Of a stretch of 43,082 bases of DNA, positions 8,041 through 17,650 are shown piece after piece. The stretch is taken from NCBI GenBank assembly GCA_938083135.1, contig CALLKY010000112.1:1-43082 (forward strand), given 5' to 3'. The notes beneath the pieces are model-generated. The model was not told where the DNA came from. It was given only the letters and a program-made list of their open reading frames with translations, and ran no database searches. Each line of letters opens with the position of its first letter. Position 1 is the stretch's first letter. The stretch comes from an uncultured Alphaproteobacteria bacterium (GTDB lineage Bacteria; Pseudomonadota; Alphaproteobacteria; Bin95). A program made the position numbers and the translations under genes.

Positions 8041-10436
8041 AGCCGCCGCACCTCAATGATCGCCGCCAGCTTCGCGGGGCGCAGCGGCAGGTCGATCTGC
8101 TCCAGCCCCAACGCATCAGCAACAGCGTTGGCGATACATACGGGCGCGCTCATGGTCGTGCCTTCGCCAATGCCTTTGGCACCAAGCGGCGTTACCGGAG
8201 ATGCCGTTTGGCGGTGGACGATCTGCACGCTCGGCGTCTCGCAAGCGGTTGGCATGGGATAATCCGCAAGGCTGGCGGAGAGGAATCCGCCATCTGCATC
8301 GTAAGCCAGTTCTTCCATCAGCGCTGCACCCAGGCCGTGCGCGAACCCGCCTTGAGACTGCCCATCGGCCATGGCCGGATGCAGTAACCGCCCCGCATCA
8401 TGGGCCGAAATATACCGATCAATCTTGATCTGCCCCGTAGCGCGATCAACCTCCACCCCGCAGAAATCAAAGATGAAGCCGTAAGCGGCGGAGCCATTAA
8501 TGCGGTCCTCATCATCCGGTGGCTGCAGCACATCCGGCGACCAAAATTCCGTAACGCTAAGCGCTTGCGGCAGGTCTGGCGGCAGGGTGGATGCAGCCCA
8601 GTGGCCTTCACCTGCAAGGCGCTTGAAATCAATACCGATATTGGTGTTTTCGCGGTGGATGATTTTTCCATCCCGGAAATCCAGCATCTCTGCCGGGCAA
8701 TCGAACTTCGCTGCAGCAACCCTGGCAAGCCGCGTGCGCAATTCGCCCGCCGCCCGCCATGCCGCACCAGCAACAGCGCCTGCAAACCGGCAGGAATAAT
8801 TGCCTGATGCGATGGACCACGGGTCCCGGCCCGTATCCAGTTCCGCGTTCACCCGCACGACATCCGGCGCGATGCCAAGTGCATCCGCCACGACCTGGCC
8901 AATCACCGTGCGATGGCCCTGCCCTTGCGGTGTCGAGGAGATCGACACATTCACGCCACCCAGCGGATCAACAGCAACCGTTGCCGTCGCCTGCGCACCG
9001 CCCTTGGGGCCAGCGCGTTCACGCTCCTGCGCTGAAAGTACGGTGGTGATGTAGCCCATATTCGAAATCGTCGGCTCGACGCAGGCTGCATAGCCAATAC
9101 CGTATAGTTTGCCTGCCCGGCGTGCCCGCTGCCGCGCATCCTCCAGGTCTGCGAAATTGCCTTCCAGCAACGCCTGTTCGACAAGCGCGCCGTAATCCCC
9201 CGAATCCAACACACCGCCTGATGGCGTGGTGAAAGGCATGCTGCTGGGACGGACGAGATTGCGGCGGATAATGCCCAGTGGGTCTCGCCCAACGACGTTC
9301 CCGATCTTCCGCATCAATTGTTCAAGCGGGAAATACACTTGCGGCCCGCCGAAGCCACGATTGAGACCCGTCGGCGTTTTATTGGTGACGACGACGCGGT
9401 TTCTGATCGCCAAGTTTGGAATGTCATAGGCACCCGTCATGCAGGTGTGCATTCGGTACAGCGTCGCGGGCTCCGGCGCTTTTAGATATGCGCCCACATC
9501 CTCTACCTGATCCCAGCGAAGCGCTGTCACCCGGCCATCGGCCATAACGGCGGCTTCCAAGGTGGAGACGCGGTTGGTGGCGCTACCGGCGGCCGTCAAA
9601 TGCTCCATCCGGTCTTCGATCCACTTGACCGGGCGCCGCGCAATCCTTGCGGCTACAGCCATCAGCACGGCATAGGGTGCGACACCCTGCTTCACGCCGA
9701 AACTGCCACCGGAATCCGGCGGGGTGCGAATACGCAAGCGCGAGGACGGCACCTGCAGCGCCATCGCCATAACGGGCTGAATGGCAAACGGGCCTTGAAA
9801 GTGGGTCAGCACGTCATAGACGTCTTCATGGGGGTCGTAGTCTGCGATTAGGCCGAAGCATTCAATCGGGCTCGCGAGGCTACGCGGATAGACGGTGTTG
9901 ATCGAAACCACATGGGCTGCCGACGCGAATGCATGTTCAACGTCGCCGTAATTGAACGTCCGCTCGGAGACCAGGTTGCTGCCATGCGCCGTGTGCAGCA
10001 CCGGTGCGTCCTCGTCCATCGCCAGGATGGGATCAACGGCAACATCCAGCGGGGCGTAATCGACCTCAATCAACTCCATCGCATCTTCAGCGACATAGCG
10101 ATCCCGGGCCAGAACCACAGCCACCGGCTCACCCACATAGCGCGCACGGTCGACAGCGATCGGGTAATGATCGATGGGAGAGCGCACGCCGACAATGAAG
10201 GGCCGTGTCAGCGCTTTAACTTGAACACCTGTCACCACCGCAGCAACGCCCGGCAGCGCCAAGGCTGCTTCTGCATTGATGCCGCGAATCTCCGCATGTG
10301 GGTGCGGCGAGCGCAGAATGGCGGCATGCAGCGCGCCTGCCGGAACTGGCAGGTCATCCATAAACCGACCCCGGCCCGTCAGCAGGGCCGCGTCTTCCAC
10401 CCGTTCAGGCGAGGTTCCAATGTGGTGAAAAGCCAA
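8037..10436 (-). CDS. Molybdenum hydroxylase large subunit (candidate 2-furoyl-CoA dehydrogenase HmfA)
   Basis: 799 residues, full length for the molybdopterin-binding subunit of the xanthine dehydrogenase family. It starts with MAFHHIGTSPERVEDAALLT, has the substrate-channel motif DSGGSFGVKQG near residue 240 and ends with the conserved GAKGIGEGTT. At the active-site loop it reads GLNRGFGGPQ. It therefore lacks the CODH form I AYRCSFR motif and also departs from the form II AYRGAGR, so a CO dehydrogenase role is unlikely. The start codon is TTG, preceded by GGAG at 8-nt spacing. It heads the catabolic operon. Hydroxylation of a ring CoA thioester is inferred from neighbours. Confidence 0.92.
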   Translation of the reverse strand: MAFHHIGTSPERVEDAALLTGRGRFMDDLPVPAGALHAAILRSPHPHAEIRGINAEAALALPGVAAVVTGVQVKALTRPFIVGVRSPIDHYPIAVDRARYVGEPVAVVLARDRYVAEDAMELIEVDYAPLDVAVDPILAMDEDAPVLHTAHGSNLVSERTFNYGDVEHAFASAAHVVSINTVYPRSLASPIECFGLIADYDPHEDVYDVLTHFQGPFAIQPVMAMALQVPSSRLRIRTPPDSGGSFGVKQGVAPYAVLMAVAARIARRPVKWIEDRMEHLTAAGSATNRVSTLEAAVMADGRVTALRWDQVEDVGAYLKAPEPATLYRMHTCMTGAYDIPNLAIRNRVVVTNKTPTGLNRGFGGPQVYFPLEQLMRKIGNVVGRDPLGIIRRNLVRPSSMPFTTPSGGVLDSGDYGALVEQALLEGNFADLEDARQRARRAGKLYGIGYAACVEPTISNMGYITTVLSAQERERAGPKGGAQATATVAVDPLGGVNVSISSTPQGQGHRTVIGQVVADALGIAPDVVRVNAELDTGRDPWSIASGNYSCRFAGAVAGAAWRAAGELRTRLARVAAAKFDCPAEMLDFRDGKIIHRENTNIGIDFKRLAGEGHWAASTLPPDLPQALSVTEFWSPDVLQPPDDEDRINGSAAYGFIFDFCGVEVDRATGQIKIDRYISAHDAGRLLHPAMADGQSQGGFAHGLGAALMEELAYDADGGFLSASLADYPMPTACETPSVQIVHRQTASPVTPLGAKGIGEGTTMSAPVCIANAVADALGLEQIDLPLRPAKLAAIIEVRRL

Positions 10437-10482
10437 AAGCGCGTCTCCAACTGCGTGAGGGCGCTATTTGTACATGGCCCGC

Positions 10483-11796
10483 CTACAAAATAAACCGTGA
10501 CACGTCGGCGTCCTCAGCCAACGGGGCCACCCGCTCTTTCACGAGACCGGCATCGATGTTGATTTCTTCGCCAGATCGGTCCGACGCACCGAAGCTAATT
10601 TCCTCCAGCAGGCGCTCCAGCACCGTATGCAGGCGGCGGGCACCGATGTTTTCGACGTTCGCGTTGATTTCAGCGGCAAGGTCGGCAATGGCGCCGATAG
10701 CATCTTCCCCGAATGTCAGCGTGACGCCCTCTGTCGCCATCAGCGCCTCATACTGCTTCAGCAGTGATGCTTCAGGCTCCTGCAGGATACGCACGAAGTC
10801 ATCCCGCACCAGCGCCTGCAATTCAACGCGAATCGGCAAGCGGCCCTGGAGTTCTGGCAAAAGGTCCGAAGGCTTGGCCACGTGGAATGCGCCAGATGCG
10901 ATGAACAGGATGTGGTCAGTCATGACCGTGCCGTACTTTGTAGGCACAGCCGCCCCCTCAATCAGCGGCAACAGGTCCCGCTGCACGCCTTCGCGGCTGA
11001 CCTCAGCCCCGCTGCCTTTGGATTGGCTGGCGATCTTGTCGACCTCATCTAGGAACACGATGCCGTTTTGCTGAACGGCTTCTACAGCGTCACGGGCGGC
11101 GGCGTCTTCGTCCACCATGGCTTCGCTTTCTTCACGGACCAGCGCTTCATAGCTTTCACCCACGGTTAGGCGGCGCTTGGTCAGCGGCGTTTGCATGGCT
11201 TTACCGAAGATATCGCTCAGGTTCATCATGCCCATCTGGGCACCAGGCATGCCAGGAATTTCGAAGCTGGGCATTTTCGGGCCCGCGGACGAATCCCGCA
11301 TCTCAATCTCAATTTCACGCTCATTAAACTCGTTCTGGCGCAGCTTCAACCGGAATGTTTGCCGCGTGCTATCTGAAGCACCAGCACCGCAGAGCGCATC
11401 CAGTACGCGTTCTTCGGCTGCAAGTTCTGCCTTCGCCAAATGCTGCGTGCGTTGGCGCTCCTTGGCACCATGAATGGCGATCTCCACCAGATCGCGGATG
11501 ATCGATTCTACATCGCGCCCGACATAGCCGACTTCGGTGAATTTCGTCGCTTCCACCTTGATGAACGGCGCATCCGCCAGCTTCGCAAGCCGGCGCGCAA
11601 TTTCGGTTTTGCCCACACCGGTTGGCCCGATCATCAGGATATTCTTCGGCATCACTTCGTCTTTGAGATCATCCGGTAGCTGCTGACGCCGCCAACGATT
11701 CCGCAATGCAATCGCGACGGCGCGCTTGGCATCATTCTGGCCGACGATATGGCGATCGAGTTCCGAGACGATTTCACGGGGGCTAAAATTGGTCAT
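10483..11796 (-). CDS. hslU: HslU, ATPase subunit of the HslUV protease
   Basis: 437 residues, the normal length. Walker A GPTGVGKT is at residues 57-64, the pore loop region includes [11 protein letters not shown], and Walker [11 protein letters not shown] is at about 245-254. It ends in the diagnostic DVSRFIL, the C-terminal tail that inserts into HslV. The AAA+ ring unfolds substrates and feeds them to the HslV dodecamer in the cytoplasm. It overlaps hslV by ATGA, the usual hslVU operon arrangement. Confidence 0.98.
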   Translation of the reverse strand: MTNFSPREIVSELDRHIVGQNDAKRAVAIALRNRWRRQQLPDDLKDEVMPKNILMIGPTGVGKTEIARRLAKLADAPFIKVEATKFTEVGYVGRDVESIIRDLVEIAIHGAKERQRTQHLAKAELAAEERVLDALCGAGASDSTRQTFRLKLRQNEFNEREIEIEMRDSSAGPKMPSFEIPGMPGAQMGMMNLSDIFGKAMQTPLTKRRLTVGESYEALVREESEAMVDEDAAARDAVEAVQQNGIVFLDEVDKIASQSKGSGAEVSREGVQRDLLPLIEGAAVPTKYGTVMTDHILFIASGAFHVAKPSDLLPELQGRLPIRVELQALVRDDFVRILQEPEASLLKQYEALMATEGVTLTFGEDAIGAIADLAAEINANVENIGARRLHTVLERLLEEISFGASDRSGEEINIDAGLVKERVAPLAEDADVSRFIL

Positions 11797-12347
11797 GCCG
11801 TGTCCATGCTTTCAATAATGATGTTGGTGTTGGTGTAGACGCAGATCTCAGCGGCGATTTCGACCGACCGGCGCGCGATTGCTTCCGCATCCATGCCCTC
11901 AATCGGCAGCAGCGCACGCGCGGCAGACAGCGCATATCCGCCGCCAGAACCAATGCCGATTAGCCCATCATCAGGTTCCAGCACATCGCCGACGCCTGTC
12001 AGCGTCAACGAGGTCGTCGCATCCGCAACAGCCATCATGGCTTCAAGGCGGCGCAAATAGCGGTCTGTCCGCCATTCCTTTGCCATCTCGACAGATGCAC
12101 GGGCAAGCTGGCCCGGGTATTGCTCTAGCTTGGCTTCCAAGCGCTCGAACAGCGCAAAGGCGTCTGCGGTGGCACCAGCGAATCCAACAATCACGCTACC
12201 GCCCGCGATCCGCCGCACTTTCCGTGCTGTGCCTTTAATGACAGTGGGCCCAAGGCTGACCTGCCCATCTCCCGCAATCGCTACCTTGCCGCCCTTACGA
12301 ACAGCCAGGATCGTCGTCCCATGCCAAACCGGCATTTCTTCAGCCAT
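11793..12347 (-). CDS. hslV: HslV, threonine peptidase subunit of the HslUV protease
   Basis: 184 residues of the proteasome-like family. The sequence [16 protein letters not shown] shows the ten-residue propeptide and the catalytic N-terminal threonine (Thr11 after cleavage). [10 protein letters not shown] and the [16 protein letters not shown] segment are conserved. It forms the proteolytic core docked to HslU. It is first in the operon and divergent from hisB, with about 168 bp between the two genes. Confidence 0.98.
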   Translation of the reverse strand: MAEEMPVWHGTTILAVRKGGKVAIAGDGQVSLGPTVIKGTARKVRRIAGGSVIVGFAGATADAFALFERLEAKLEQYPGQLARASVEMAKEWRTDRYLRRLEAMMAVADATTSLTLTGVGDVLEPDDGLIGIGSGGGYALSAARALLPIEGMDAEAIARRSVEIAAEICVYTNTNIIIESMDTA

Positions 12348-12515
12348 CGGCTTCTTTCCAATTCAAACCCACGCATCAAGACCTGTGCATGTGGGATGGA
12401 TGGGGGCAAGGTCAAGTCATAGCCGGGTCAACGCGCCTATGGATAACCGCTGGCGCCGCAGCGCGCACACTGGTAAAACCGCCGCTCATTTGGACCTGAA
12501 CATTGGGCGATAGCC

Positions 12516-13115
12516 ATGCGGCAGGCGAGCATTACGCGGAAAACCCGTGAGACGAACATTGAGGCCACCGTTAATTTGGATGGCGACGGCAAGAGCGATA
12601 TCACCACCGGCGTCGGCTTTTTTGACCACATGCTGGATCAATTGGCCCGTCATGGCCTGATCGATATCACGCTGAAAGCTGAAGGCGACCTGCACATTGA
12701 CGACCATCACACGGTCGAGGATTGCGGCATCGTTCTGGGCCAAGCCATTGCCAAGGCGCTTGGCGAGCGGAAAGGCATCCGCCGCTATGGCCAAGCTTTC
12801 ACACCAATGGATGAAGCCCTGTCCCGTGTCGTGATTGACCTTTCGAACCGGCCCTATCTTGTGTGGCGGGTTGATATGACGGCACCGAAGATTGGAACCT
12901 TTGATACCGAATTGGTGCGGGAATTTTTCCAGGCGTTCGCTGGCACAGTGGGTGCAACGCTGCACGTGGAAGCATTTTACGGCGTCAACGCACATCACAT
13001 TGCGGAGGGCTGCTTCAAAGCGCTGGCCCGCGCACTGCGTGAGGCGGTGGAGATTGACCCAAGGCGCGGCGATCAAACGCCGTCGACCAAAGGCGTGCTT
13101 GGCGGCTCGCTTTAA
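12516..13115 (+). CDS. hisB: Imidazoleglycerol-phosphate dehydratase HisB
   Basis: 199 residues, the monofunctional (dehydratase-only) form. It carries [14 protein letters not shown], the manganese-binding HHTVED motif and the second histidine pair in [18 protein letters not shown]. It catalyses step seven of histidine synthesis, converting imidazole glycerol phosphate to imidazole acetol phosphate. It is the first gene of the his cluster seen here; hisG and hisD are not in the window. Confidence 0.98.
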   Translation: MRQASITRKTRETNIEATVNLDGDGKSDITTGVGFFDHMLDQLARHGLIDITLKAEGDLHIDDHHTVEDCGIVLGQAIAKALGERKGIRRYGQAFTPMDEALSRVVIDLSNRPYLVWRVDMTAPKIGTFDTELVREFFQAFAGTVGATLHVEAFYGVNAHHIAEGCFKALARALREAVEIDPRRGDQTPSTKGVLGGSL

Positions 13116-13138
13116 GGCATTGGGGTAGGAGCATCAGC

Positions 13139-13534
13139 ATGCACGCCTATACGGCATACCGACGTTGGCTTGGTGCAAACGGGCGGGCGGAAACGCAAGT
13201 CATCCGTGACGGCTTTGTGTGGGGCGCATTCCTATTCGGCCCACTATGGGCTGTGGCACGCGCCCGCTGGATGGCGGCTGCAGCACTCGCCACCGGATGG
13301 CTGATCGCTGGCGTCCTTGCGGGCCTTGCGGGTGCGCCATCTGCCGCGGTCGGATTTTGGCTCATCGCTGCACTTTGGAGCGGGTTCTCCGCCAGAGACC
13401 TTGAGGCGTGGTCGCTTGAGAACCAAGGCTGGAGCACGGCTGATGTCGTCCTGGCACCGAGCCTGGTTGAAGCAGAAGCCCGCATGATCGCGAGCGATGC
13501 TGCCCGCACCGCAGACGTGGAGCGGCGCTGGTGA
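13139..13534 (+). CDS. DUF2628-type membrane protein
   Basis: 131 residues. After a short basic N-terminus come [19 protein letters not shown] and hydrophobic helices (about 45-75), the DUF2628 signature of a small inner-membrane protein. Members often sit between hisB and hisH in Alphaproteobacteria, and that is its position here, with the stop overlapping the GTG of hisH. Its function in the histidine operon is unknown. Confidence 0.8.
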   Translation: MHAYTAYRRWLGANGRAETQVIRDGFVWGAFLFGPLWAVARARWMAAAALATGWLIAGVLAGLAGAPSAAVGFWLIAALWSGFSARDLEAWSLENQGWSTADVVLAPSLVEAEARMIASDAARTADVERRW

Positions 13535-14175
13535 AGCTCGCAATTGTTGATTACGGCTCTGGCAACCTCCGCTCCGCCGCGAAAGCGTTTGAGCGGGCGG
13601 CCCGGGAATCCGGCCTGAATGTCAACGTTGACGTGACAGGTGATGTAGACGCCATCGCAGGTGCCGATCGTGTTGTGCTGCCCGGCGTTGGCGCATTTCG
13701 GGATTGCCTGGAAGGTTTAACCGCTATTGACGGCATGGTGGACGCAATCAGCCATGCAGCAACCGTTCGCCAGGTTCCATTTTTCGGCATCTGCGTCGGT
13801 ATGCAGCTAATGGCAAGCCTTGGCCGCGAACACGGCGATACCAAGGGCTTTGGCTGGATCCCAGGCGTTGTCGAGGCGCTGGCACCCAATGACCCAACCC
13901 TCAAAATTCCGCATATGGGCTGGAATGCGCTTGCCGCCCCTATCGCTGATCATCCTGTATTGGCAGGTGTGGCCCAAGGTGCCCATGTGTACTTCGTGCA
14001 CTCCTTTGCATTGCAGGCAGAAAAGGCGGAGCATGTGCTAGCGACTGTCGATTACGGCGGTCCAGTGACAGCGATGGTCGGACGGGACAATATCGTGGGA
14101 ACGCAATTCCACCCGGAGAAGAGCCAAGCGGCGGGCCTAGCCTTGATCGCAAATTTTCTGAATTGGGAGCCTTGA
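13531..14175 (+). CDS. hisH: Imidazole glycerol phosphate synthase glutaminase subunit HisH
   Basis: 214 residues, a class I glutamine amidotransferase. The nucleophile is Cys88 in [10 protein letters not shown], and the His194/Glu196 pair sits in QFHPEKS. It hydrolyses glutamine and channels ammonia to HisF. The start is GTG, overlapping the DUF2628 stop, and the second codon region [13 protein letters not shown] is canonical, which fixes the start. Confidence 0.98.
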   Translation: MKLAIVDYGSGNLRSAAKAFERAARESGLNVNVDVTGDVDAIAGADRVVLPGVGAFRDCLEGLTAIDGMVDAISHAATVRQVPFFGICVGMQLMASLGREHGDTKGFGWIPGVVEALAPNDPTLKIPHMGWNALAAPIADHPVLAGVAQGAHVYFVHSFALQAEKAEHVLATVDYGGPVTAMVGRDNIVGTQFHPEKSQAAGLALIANFLNWEP

Positions 14176-14180
14176 ATTAG

Positions 14181-14750
14181 ATGTGCGCGGCGAAAGTCGA
14201 ACGGGTCGCAAAGCTCAATGAATCAGATGTGGCGGAACTCTGCGACGCCGCCAGCCTCGCCATCCTGGATGGCGGCGGATTTGGTTGGCTGGAACCCCCA
14301 CCCCACCAAACCCTGGAAGCCTATTGGCGCGGCGTCATGTTGGTGCCGGAACGGGAATTGTTCGTGGCCCGGCTGAACGGCGTCATCTGTGGTTCTGGGC
14401 AGCTGGTTGTTCCACCGAAAAACAATGAAGCGCAGAAACATTCTGCAGCGCTCCAGCACGGATTTACGGCTCCCTGGGCGCGCGGCCATGGTGTTGGTCG
14501 TATGCTGACCCTGGACATTGAAATGCAAGCCCGTCGGCGGCGGGTCCGCGTGCTGAACCTGGACGTCCGCGAAACCCAAACGGGCGCTATCCGGCTTTAT
14601 AAAGAACTTGGCTTTACCCATTGGGCAACGCACCCGCACTATGCGTTTGTGCGCGGAAAATGGACGCCAGGTCTGTTCTTCTTCAAGAACCTGCAAGAAA
14701 CTGACGCACCGCCTAATTCACCACCGAAGCCACCCGCCGCACCGGAATAA
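14181..14750 (+). CDS. GNAT-family N-acetyltransferase
   Basis: 189 residues. The acetyl-CoA pyrophosphate loop is ARGHGVGRML (GNAT motif A), followed by a motif B region around TGAIRLYKELGF. The C-terminus is proline-rich. It sits between hisH and hisA with 5-6 nt gaps on either side, so it is translated from the his transcript. The substrate is unknown. Insertion of an acetyltransferase here recurs in some alphaproteobacterial his operons as far as I recall, but a role in histidine synthesis is not established. Confidence 0.85.
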   Translation: MCAAKVERVAKLNESDVAELCDAASLAILDGGGFGWLEPPPHQTLEAYWRGVMLVPERELFVARLNGVICGSGQLVVPPKNNEAQKHSAALQHGFTAPWARGHGVGRMLTLDIEMQARRRRVRVLNLDVRETQTGAIRLYKELGFTHWATHPHYAFVRGKWTPGLFFFKNLQETDAPPNSPPKPPAAPE

Positions 14751-14756
14751 CCGCAC

Positions 14757-15479
14757 ATGCTACTCTTCCCCGCAATCGACTTAAAAGACGGCCAATGCGT
14801 GCGCCTGCTGCGCGGCGACATGGACAAAGCCACCGTCTTCAATGACGACCCTGGCGCCCAAGCCGCCAGCTTTGAGACTGCAGGATTTGAGCGCATCCAC
14901 CTGGTTGACCTTAATGGTGCGATCGAAGGAACGCCGGTCAACATTGATGCTGTCAAAGGCATCCTGGAGGCCATCGATATACCGGCCCAGCTTGGCGGTG
15001 GCATTCGTGACATCGCCGGGATCGAACGCTGGCTGAATGCAGGCATCGCCCGCGTTATTCTTGGTACTGTCGCATTGGAAAATCCGGAGCTTGTTAAGAC
15101 CGCCTGCACAGCCTTCCCTGGCCAGATCGCCGTTGGCATTGACGCGCGGGATGGCAAAGTTGCGGTTAAGGGCTGGGTGGAAACGAGTGAGATTACTGCA
15201 ATGGAACTGGCACTGCGGTTCGAGGATGCAGGCGTCGCTGCCATCGTCTTCACGGACATTGACCGGGATGGTGCTATGGGCGGGGTGAATGTGGACGCAA
15301 CGGCGGATTTGGCGTTCGCGCTTTCAACGCCGGTGATCGCATCAGGCGGCCTTTCCAGCCTGGACGATATTAAACTGCTGAAGGCAGAGGAATCCGCTGG
15401 CATCGAAGGGGCTATCATCGGCCGTGCTTTGTATGACGGTACGTTAAACCCAGCGCTCGCCATTCTGGCGGCGCGCTAA
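14757..15479 (+). CDS. hisA: Phosphoribosyl-ProFAR isomerase HisA
   Basis: 240 residues, a (beta/alpha)8 barrel. The catalytic Asp8 is in [13 protein letters not shown] and the second catalytic Asp lies in [12 protein letters not shown]. The phosphate-binding loops QLGGGIRD and VIASGGLSS are intact. It isomerises ProFAR to PRFAR in histidine synthesis. Its stop overlaps the hisF start as TAATG. Confidence 0.98.
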   Translation: MLLFPAIDLKDGQCVRLLRGDMDKATVFNDDPGAQAASFETAGFERIHLVDLNGAIEGTPVNIDAVKGILEAIDIPAQLGGGIRDIAGIERWLNAGIARVILGTVALENPELVKTACTAFPGQIAVGIDARDGKVAVKGWVETSEITAMELALRFEDAGVAAIVFTDIDRDGAMGGVNVDATADLAFALSTPVIASGGLSSLDDIKLLKAEESAGIEGAIIGRALYDGTLNPALAILAAR

Positions 15480-16255
15480 TGCTGACAGTTCGGATTATTC
15501 CCTGCTTAGATGTGCATGCAGGCCGCGTTGTCAAAGGCGTCAATTTCGTTGATCTGGTGGACGCGGGCGACCCCGTTGAACAAGCCCGTATCTATGACGC
15601 TGCCGGGGCGGACGAGCTGTGTTTCCTAGACATCACCGCCAGCCACGAAGGCCGCGACACGATTTTTGACGTTGTCCGCGCAACCGCCGAACAGTGCTTC
15701 ATGCCGCTGACGGTTGGCGGCGGGGTCCGCACGGTGGAAGATGTGCGCAAACTGCTGCTGGCAGGTGCTGACAAAGTCTCCATCAATTCCGCCGCCGTCG
15801 CGAACCCCGATTTTGTCGCTGAGGCCAGCCGCAAATTCGGCGCGCAATGCATTGTCGTGGCAATTGACGCAAAACAGGTCACCCCCGGCAAATGGTCCGT
15901 CTTCGTCCATGGCGGACGGAAAGACACGGGCATGGATGTGGTCGAGTGGGCAAAACGCGTTGTCGCACTTGGCGCTGGCGAACTGCTGCTGACCTCCATG
16001 GACCGTGACGGCGCGCGCATTGGCTTCGACCTGGAATTAACACGGGCCGTATCGGATGCCGTATCCGTTCCTGTCATCGCATCCGGCGGTGTTGGTAATT
16101 TGGATCACATGGTGGAAGGTGTGCGCGATGGTCACGCATCCGCAGTCCTTGCCGCATCAATCTTTCATTTCGGCGAAGTTGAAATCAGCGAGGCCAAAGC
16201 GCATATGGCCGCCGCCGGACTGCCCGTCCGCCCCGTAGCAGAGGACGCACCATGA
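15479..16255 (+). CDS. hisF: Imidazole glycerol phosphate synthase cyclase subunit HisF
   Basis: 258 residues, a (beta/alpha)8 barrel paralogous to HisA. Asp11 is in [14 protein letters not shown], the second catalytic Asp in [14 protein letters not shown], and phosphate loops are TVGGGVRT and IASGGVGN. It partners with HisH to make imidazole glycerol phosphate and AICAR. Coupled to hisA upstream and to hisE downstream (ATGA). Confidence 0.98.
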   Translation: MLTVRIIPCLDVHAGRVVKGVNFVDLVDAGDPVEQARIYDAAGADELCFLDITASHEGRDTIFDVVRATAEQCFMPLTVGGGVRTVEDVRKLLLAGADKVSINSAAVANPDFVAEASRKFGAQCIVVAIDAKQVTPGKWSVFVHGGRKDTGMDVVEWAKRVVALGAGELLLTSMDRDGARIGFDLELTRAVSDAVSVPVIASGGVGNLDHMVEGVRDGHASAVLAASIFHFGEVEISEAKAHMAAAGLPVRPVAEDAP

Positions 16256-16536
16256 GCGACCACACACTGGACCAGCTCTATGCCGTAATCGCCAGCCGCA
16301 AAGGCAGTGACCCTGACGCCAGCTATACCGCTAAGCTGTTTGAACGCGGCCTGCATAAGGTGGCGCAGAAGGTTGGCGAGGAAGCGGTTGAGGTCGTGAT
16401 TGACGGCGTTGATGGCCCGGAAGACCGGCTCGTTTCTGAGAGCGCTGACCTGCTCTATCATTTGCTCGTGCTTTGGGCCGCCCGGGATGTGACGCCGGAT
16501 CAGGTCTGGGCCGAACTCGCTAAACGCGCAAAATAG
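16252..16536 (+). CDS. hisE: Phosphoribosyl-ATP pyrophosphatase HisE
   Basis: 94 residues, the stand-alone all-alpha MazG-like HisE. The acidic metal-binding motif [12 protein letters not shown] (about residues 40-51) and [13 protein letters not shown] are present. It hydrolyses phosphoribosyl-ATP to phosphoribosyl-AMP, the second step of the pathway. HisI is not in this window. Confidence 0.96.
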   Translation: MSDHTLDQLYAVIASRKGSDPDASYTAKLFERGLHKVAQKVGEEAVEVVIDGVDGPEDRLVSESADLLYHLLVLWAARDVTPDQVWAELAKRAK

Positions 16537-16550
16537 GAGGCTCCGGGCTC

Positions 16551-16919
16551 ATGTCCGATTACGACAATCAGAACATTTTCGCCAAAATCCTGCGCGGTGA
16601 AATTCCCAATGACACCGTCTTTGAGAACGCCCACACCTTGGCGTTCCGGGATATCGAACCCCAGCGACCGACCCATGTGCTGGTCATTCCCAAAGGCCCC
16701 TACCGCACTTGGCACGATTTTGCCCGCGATGGCTCTAAATCCGAACATAGCGCCTTCGTTGAAGCCGTTGCCGCCGTCACAGACGCCGAAAGCATTGAAT
16801 CAGGCGGATATCGCCTGGTGGTCAACAATGGCGATGATGGCAATCAGGAAGTGCCGCATGTGCATATGCATGTGTTTGGCGGTGCCAATTGCGGCCCCAT
16901 GATCAAGCGCCAATCCTGA
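16551..16919 (+). CDS. HIT-family (histidine triad, HINT-like) protein
   Basis: 122 residues with the histidine triad HVHMHVFGG at the C-terminal end and the N-terminal FAKILRGEIP that marks the HINT branch. Such proteins hydrolyse nucleoside phosphoramidates or aminoacyl-AMP adducts. An AGGAGG site precedes the ATG, 14 nt after hisE, so it is probably the distal part of the his transcript; HIT genes commonly follow hisE in Alphaproteobacteria. Confidence 0.93.
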   Translation: MSDYDNQNIFAKILRGEIPNDTVFENAHTLAFRDIEPQRPTHVLVIPKGPYRTWHDFARDGSKSEHSAFVEAVAAVTDAESIESGGYRLVVNNGDDGNQEVPHVHMHVFGGANCGPMIKRQS

Positions 16920-16931
16920 AGCGAGGATAAG

Positions 16932-17387
16932 ATGACGATCTCTACATGGGCGAACGCCGCCGCTGAAGACCAAGCCGCCATCAAAGACTGGTTCGACCAG
17001 TGGGGTGCCATGGTCGCGACCCGCCGCTTTGAGGACGCCCGCGCGCTGTTCCACCCGGACGCCATTGGTTTCGGCACCTGGATGGACTTGGTTGAAGGGC
17101 TGGATCAGCTTGAGAGCAAGCAGTGGCGCTCCATCTGGGGCACGATCAAAGACTTCCACCACGAAACCGATGTCCGCCTCAAAGTCATCGTCTCACCGGA
17201 CCGGCTGATGGCGAATGGTCTGGTGACGTGGACGTCTACCGGATTCAACGAAGATGGATCAGCTTACGAGCGTCCAGGCCGCACCACCGGCACGTTCGTG
17301 CGGGCTGCCGTGGGTGATCCATGGCTTGCCATCCACACCCACGTCTCGCTCTTCCGAGGCGTTCCCCAGAAGAGCTTTGGCAGTTAG
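16932..17387 (+). CDS. SnoaL/NTF2-like protein
   Basis: 151 residues with the cystatin-like alpha+beta cone of the NTF2/SnoaL superfamily: an N-terminal helix with WFDQWGAMVATRRFEDARAL, a HPDAIGFGT strand, and a strand-rich second half ending in WLAIHTHVSLFRG. It lies 12 nt after the HIT gene, with a GAGGA site. Family members are enzymes or binding proteins of very varied function; nothing here fixes a substrate. Confidence 0.75.
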   Translation: MTISTWANAAAEDQAAIKDWFDQWGAMVATRRFEDARALFHPDAIGFGTWMDLVEGLDQLESKQWRSIWGTIKDFHHETDVRLKVIVSPDRLMANGLVTWTSTGFNEDGSAYERPGRTTGTFVRAAVGDPWLAIHTHVSLFRGVPQKSFGS

Positions 17388-17411
17388 CAGCAGTACGGCG
17401 CGCTTTTAGTA

Positions 17412-17428
17412 GTTTGATGCAATCAAAC
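17412..17428. terminator. Short hairpin after the his/HIT/SnoaL block
   Basis: GTTTGAT (17412-17418) and ATCAAAC (17422-17428) form a perfect 7-bp stem with a 3-nt loop, 24 nt past the SnoaL-like stop. There is no following T-run, so termination is only possible, not shown. Confidence 0.3.
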
Positions 17429-17466
17429 GACGCTCTTGCACCGCCGTGTTCTCCACCCCGGAACCG

Positions 17467-17575
17467 CCCCCCTCACCCTGATCCCTCTCCCCCTGTGGGG
17501 GCGAGGGGACCCTCACTTATGCTTTCTTTTAGAACCCTCTCCCCCCACAGGGGGGAGAGGGCAGGGTGAGGGGGG
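17467..17575. repeat. REP/BIME-like inverted repeat with two nested hairpins
   Basis: The outer arms CCCCCCTCACCCTG (17467-17480) and CAGGGTGAGGGGGG (17562-17575) are perfectly complementary. Inside are two hairpins: CCCTCTCCCCC / GGGGGCGAGGG (17483-17507, one mismatch) and CCCTCTCCCCCC / GGGGGGAGAGGG (17535-17561, perfect 12-bp stem, ACA loop). This pattern resembles the dispersed REP-type elements of proteobacteria. It fills most of the 263-bp gap between convergent genes and could stop transcription from both sides. No other feature was seen in 17388-17650. Confidence 0.7.
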
Positions 17576-17650
17576 AAGCCTGCGGGCGAAGTACACCATT
17601 AGCTTCATATGGAATGCCGCACCACTGCGCGCGGCAAATCACCATGCGCT

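Noticed and set aside
8037-10436. Aerobic CO dehydrogenase (coxL) assignment
   Set aside because: The active-site loop reads GLNRGFGGPQ instead of AYRCSFR, and the neighbours are a CoA ligase and a crotonase.
12348-12515. Heat-shock (RpoH-type) promoter for hslV
   Set aside because: A CTTGACC on the minus strand could be a -35, but no convincing -10 lies at the right distance, so it is not reported as a feature.
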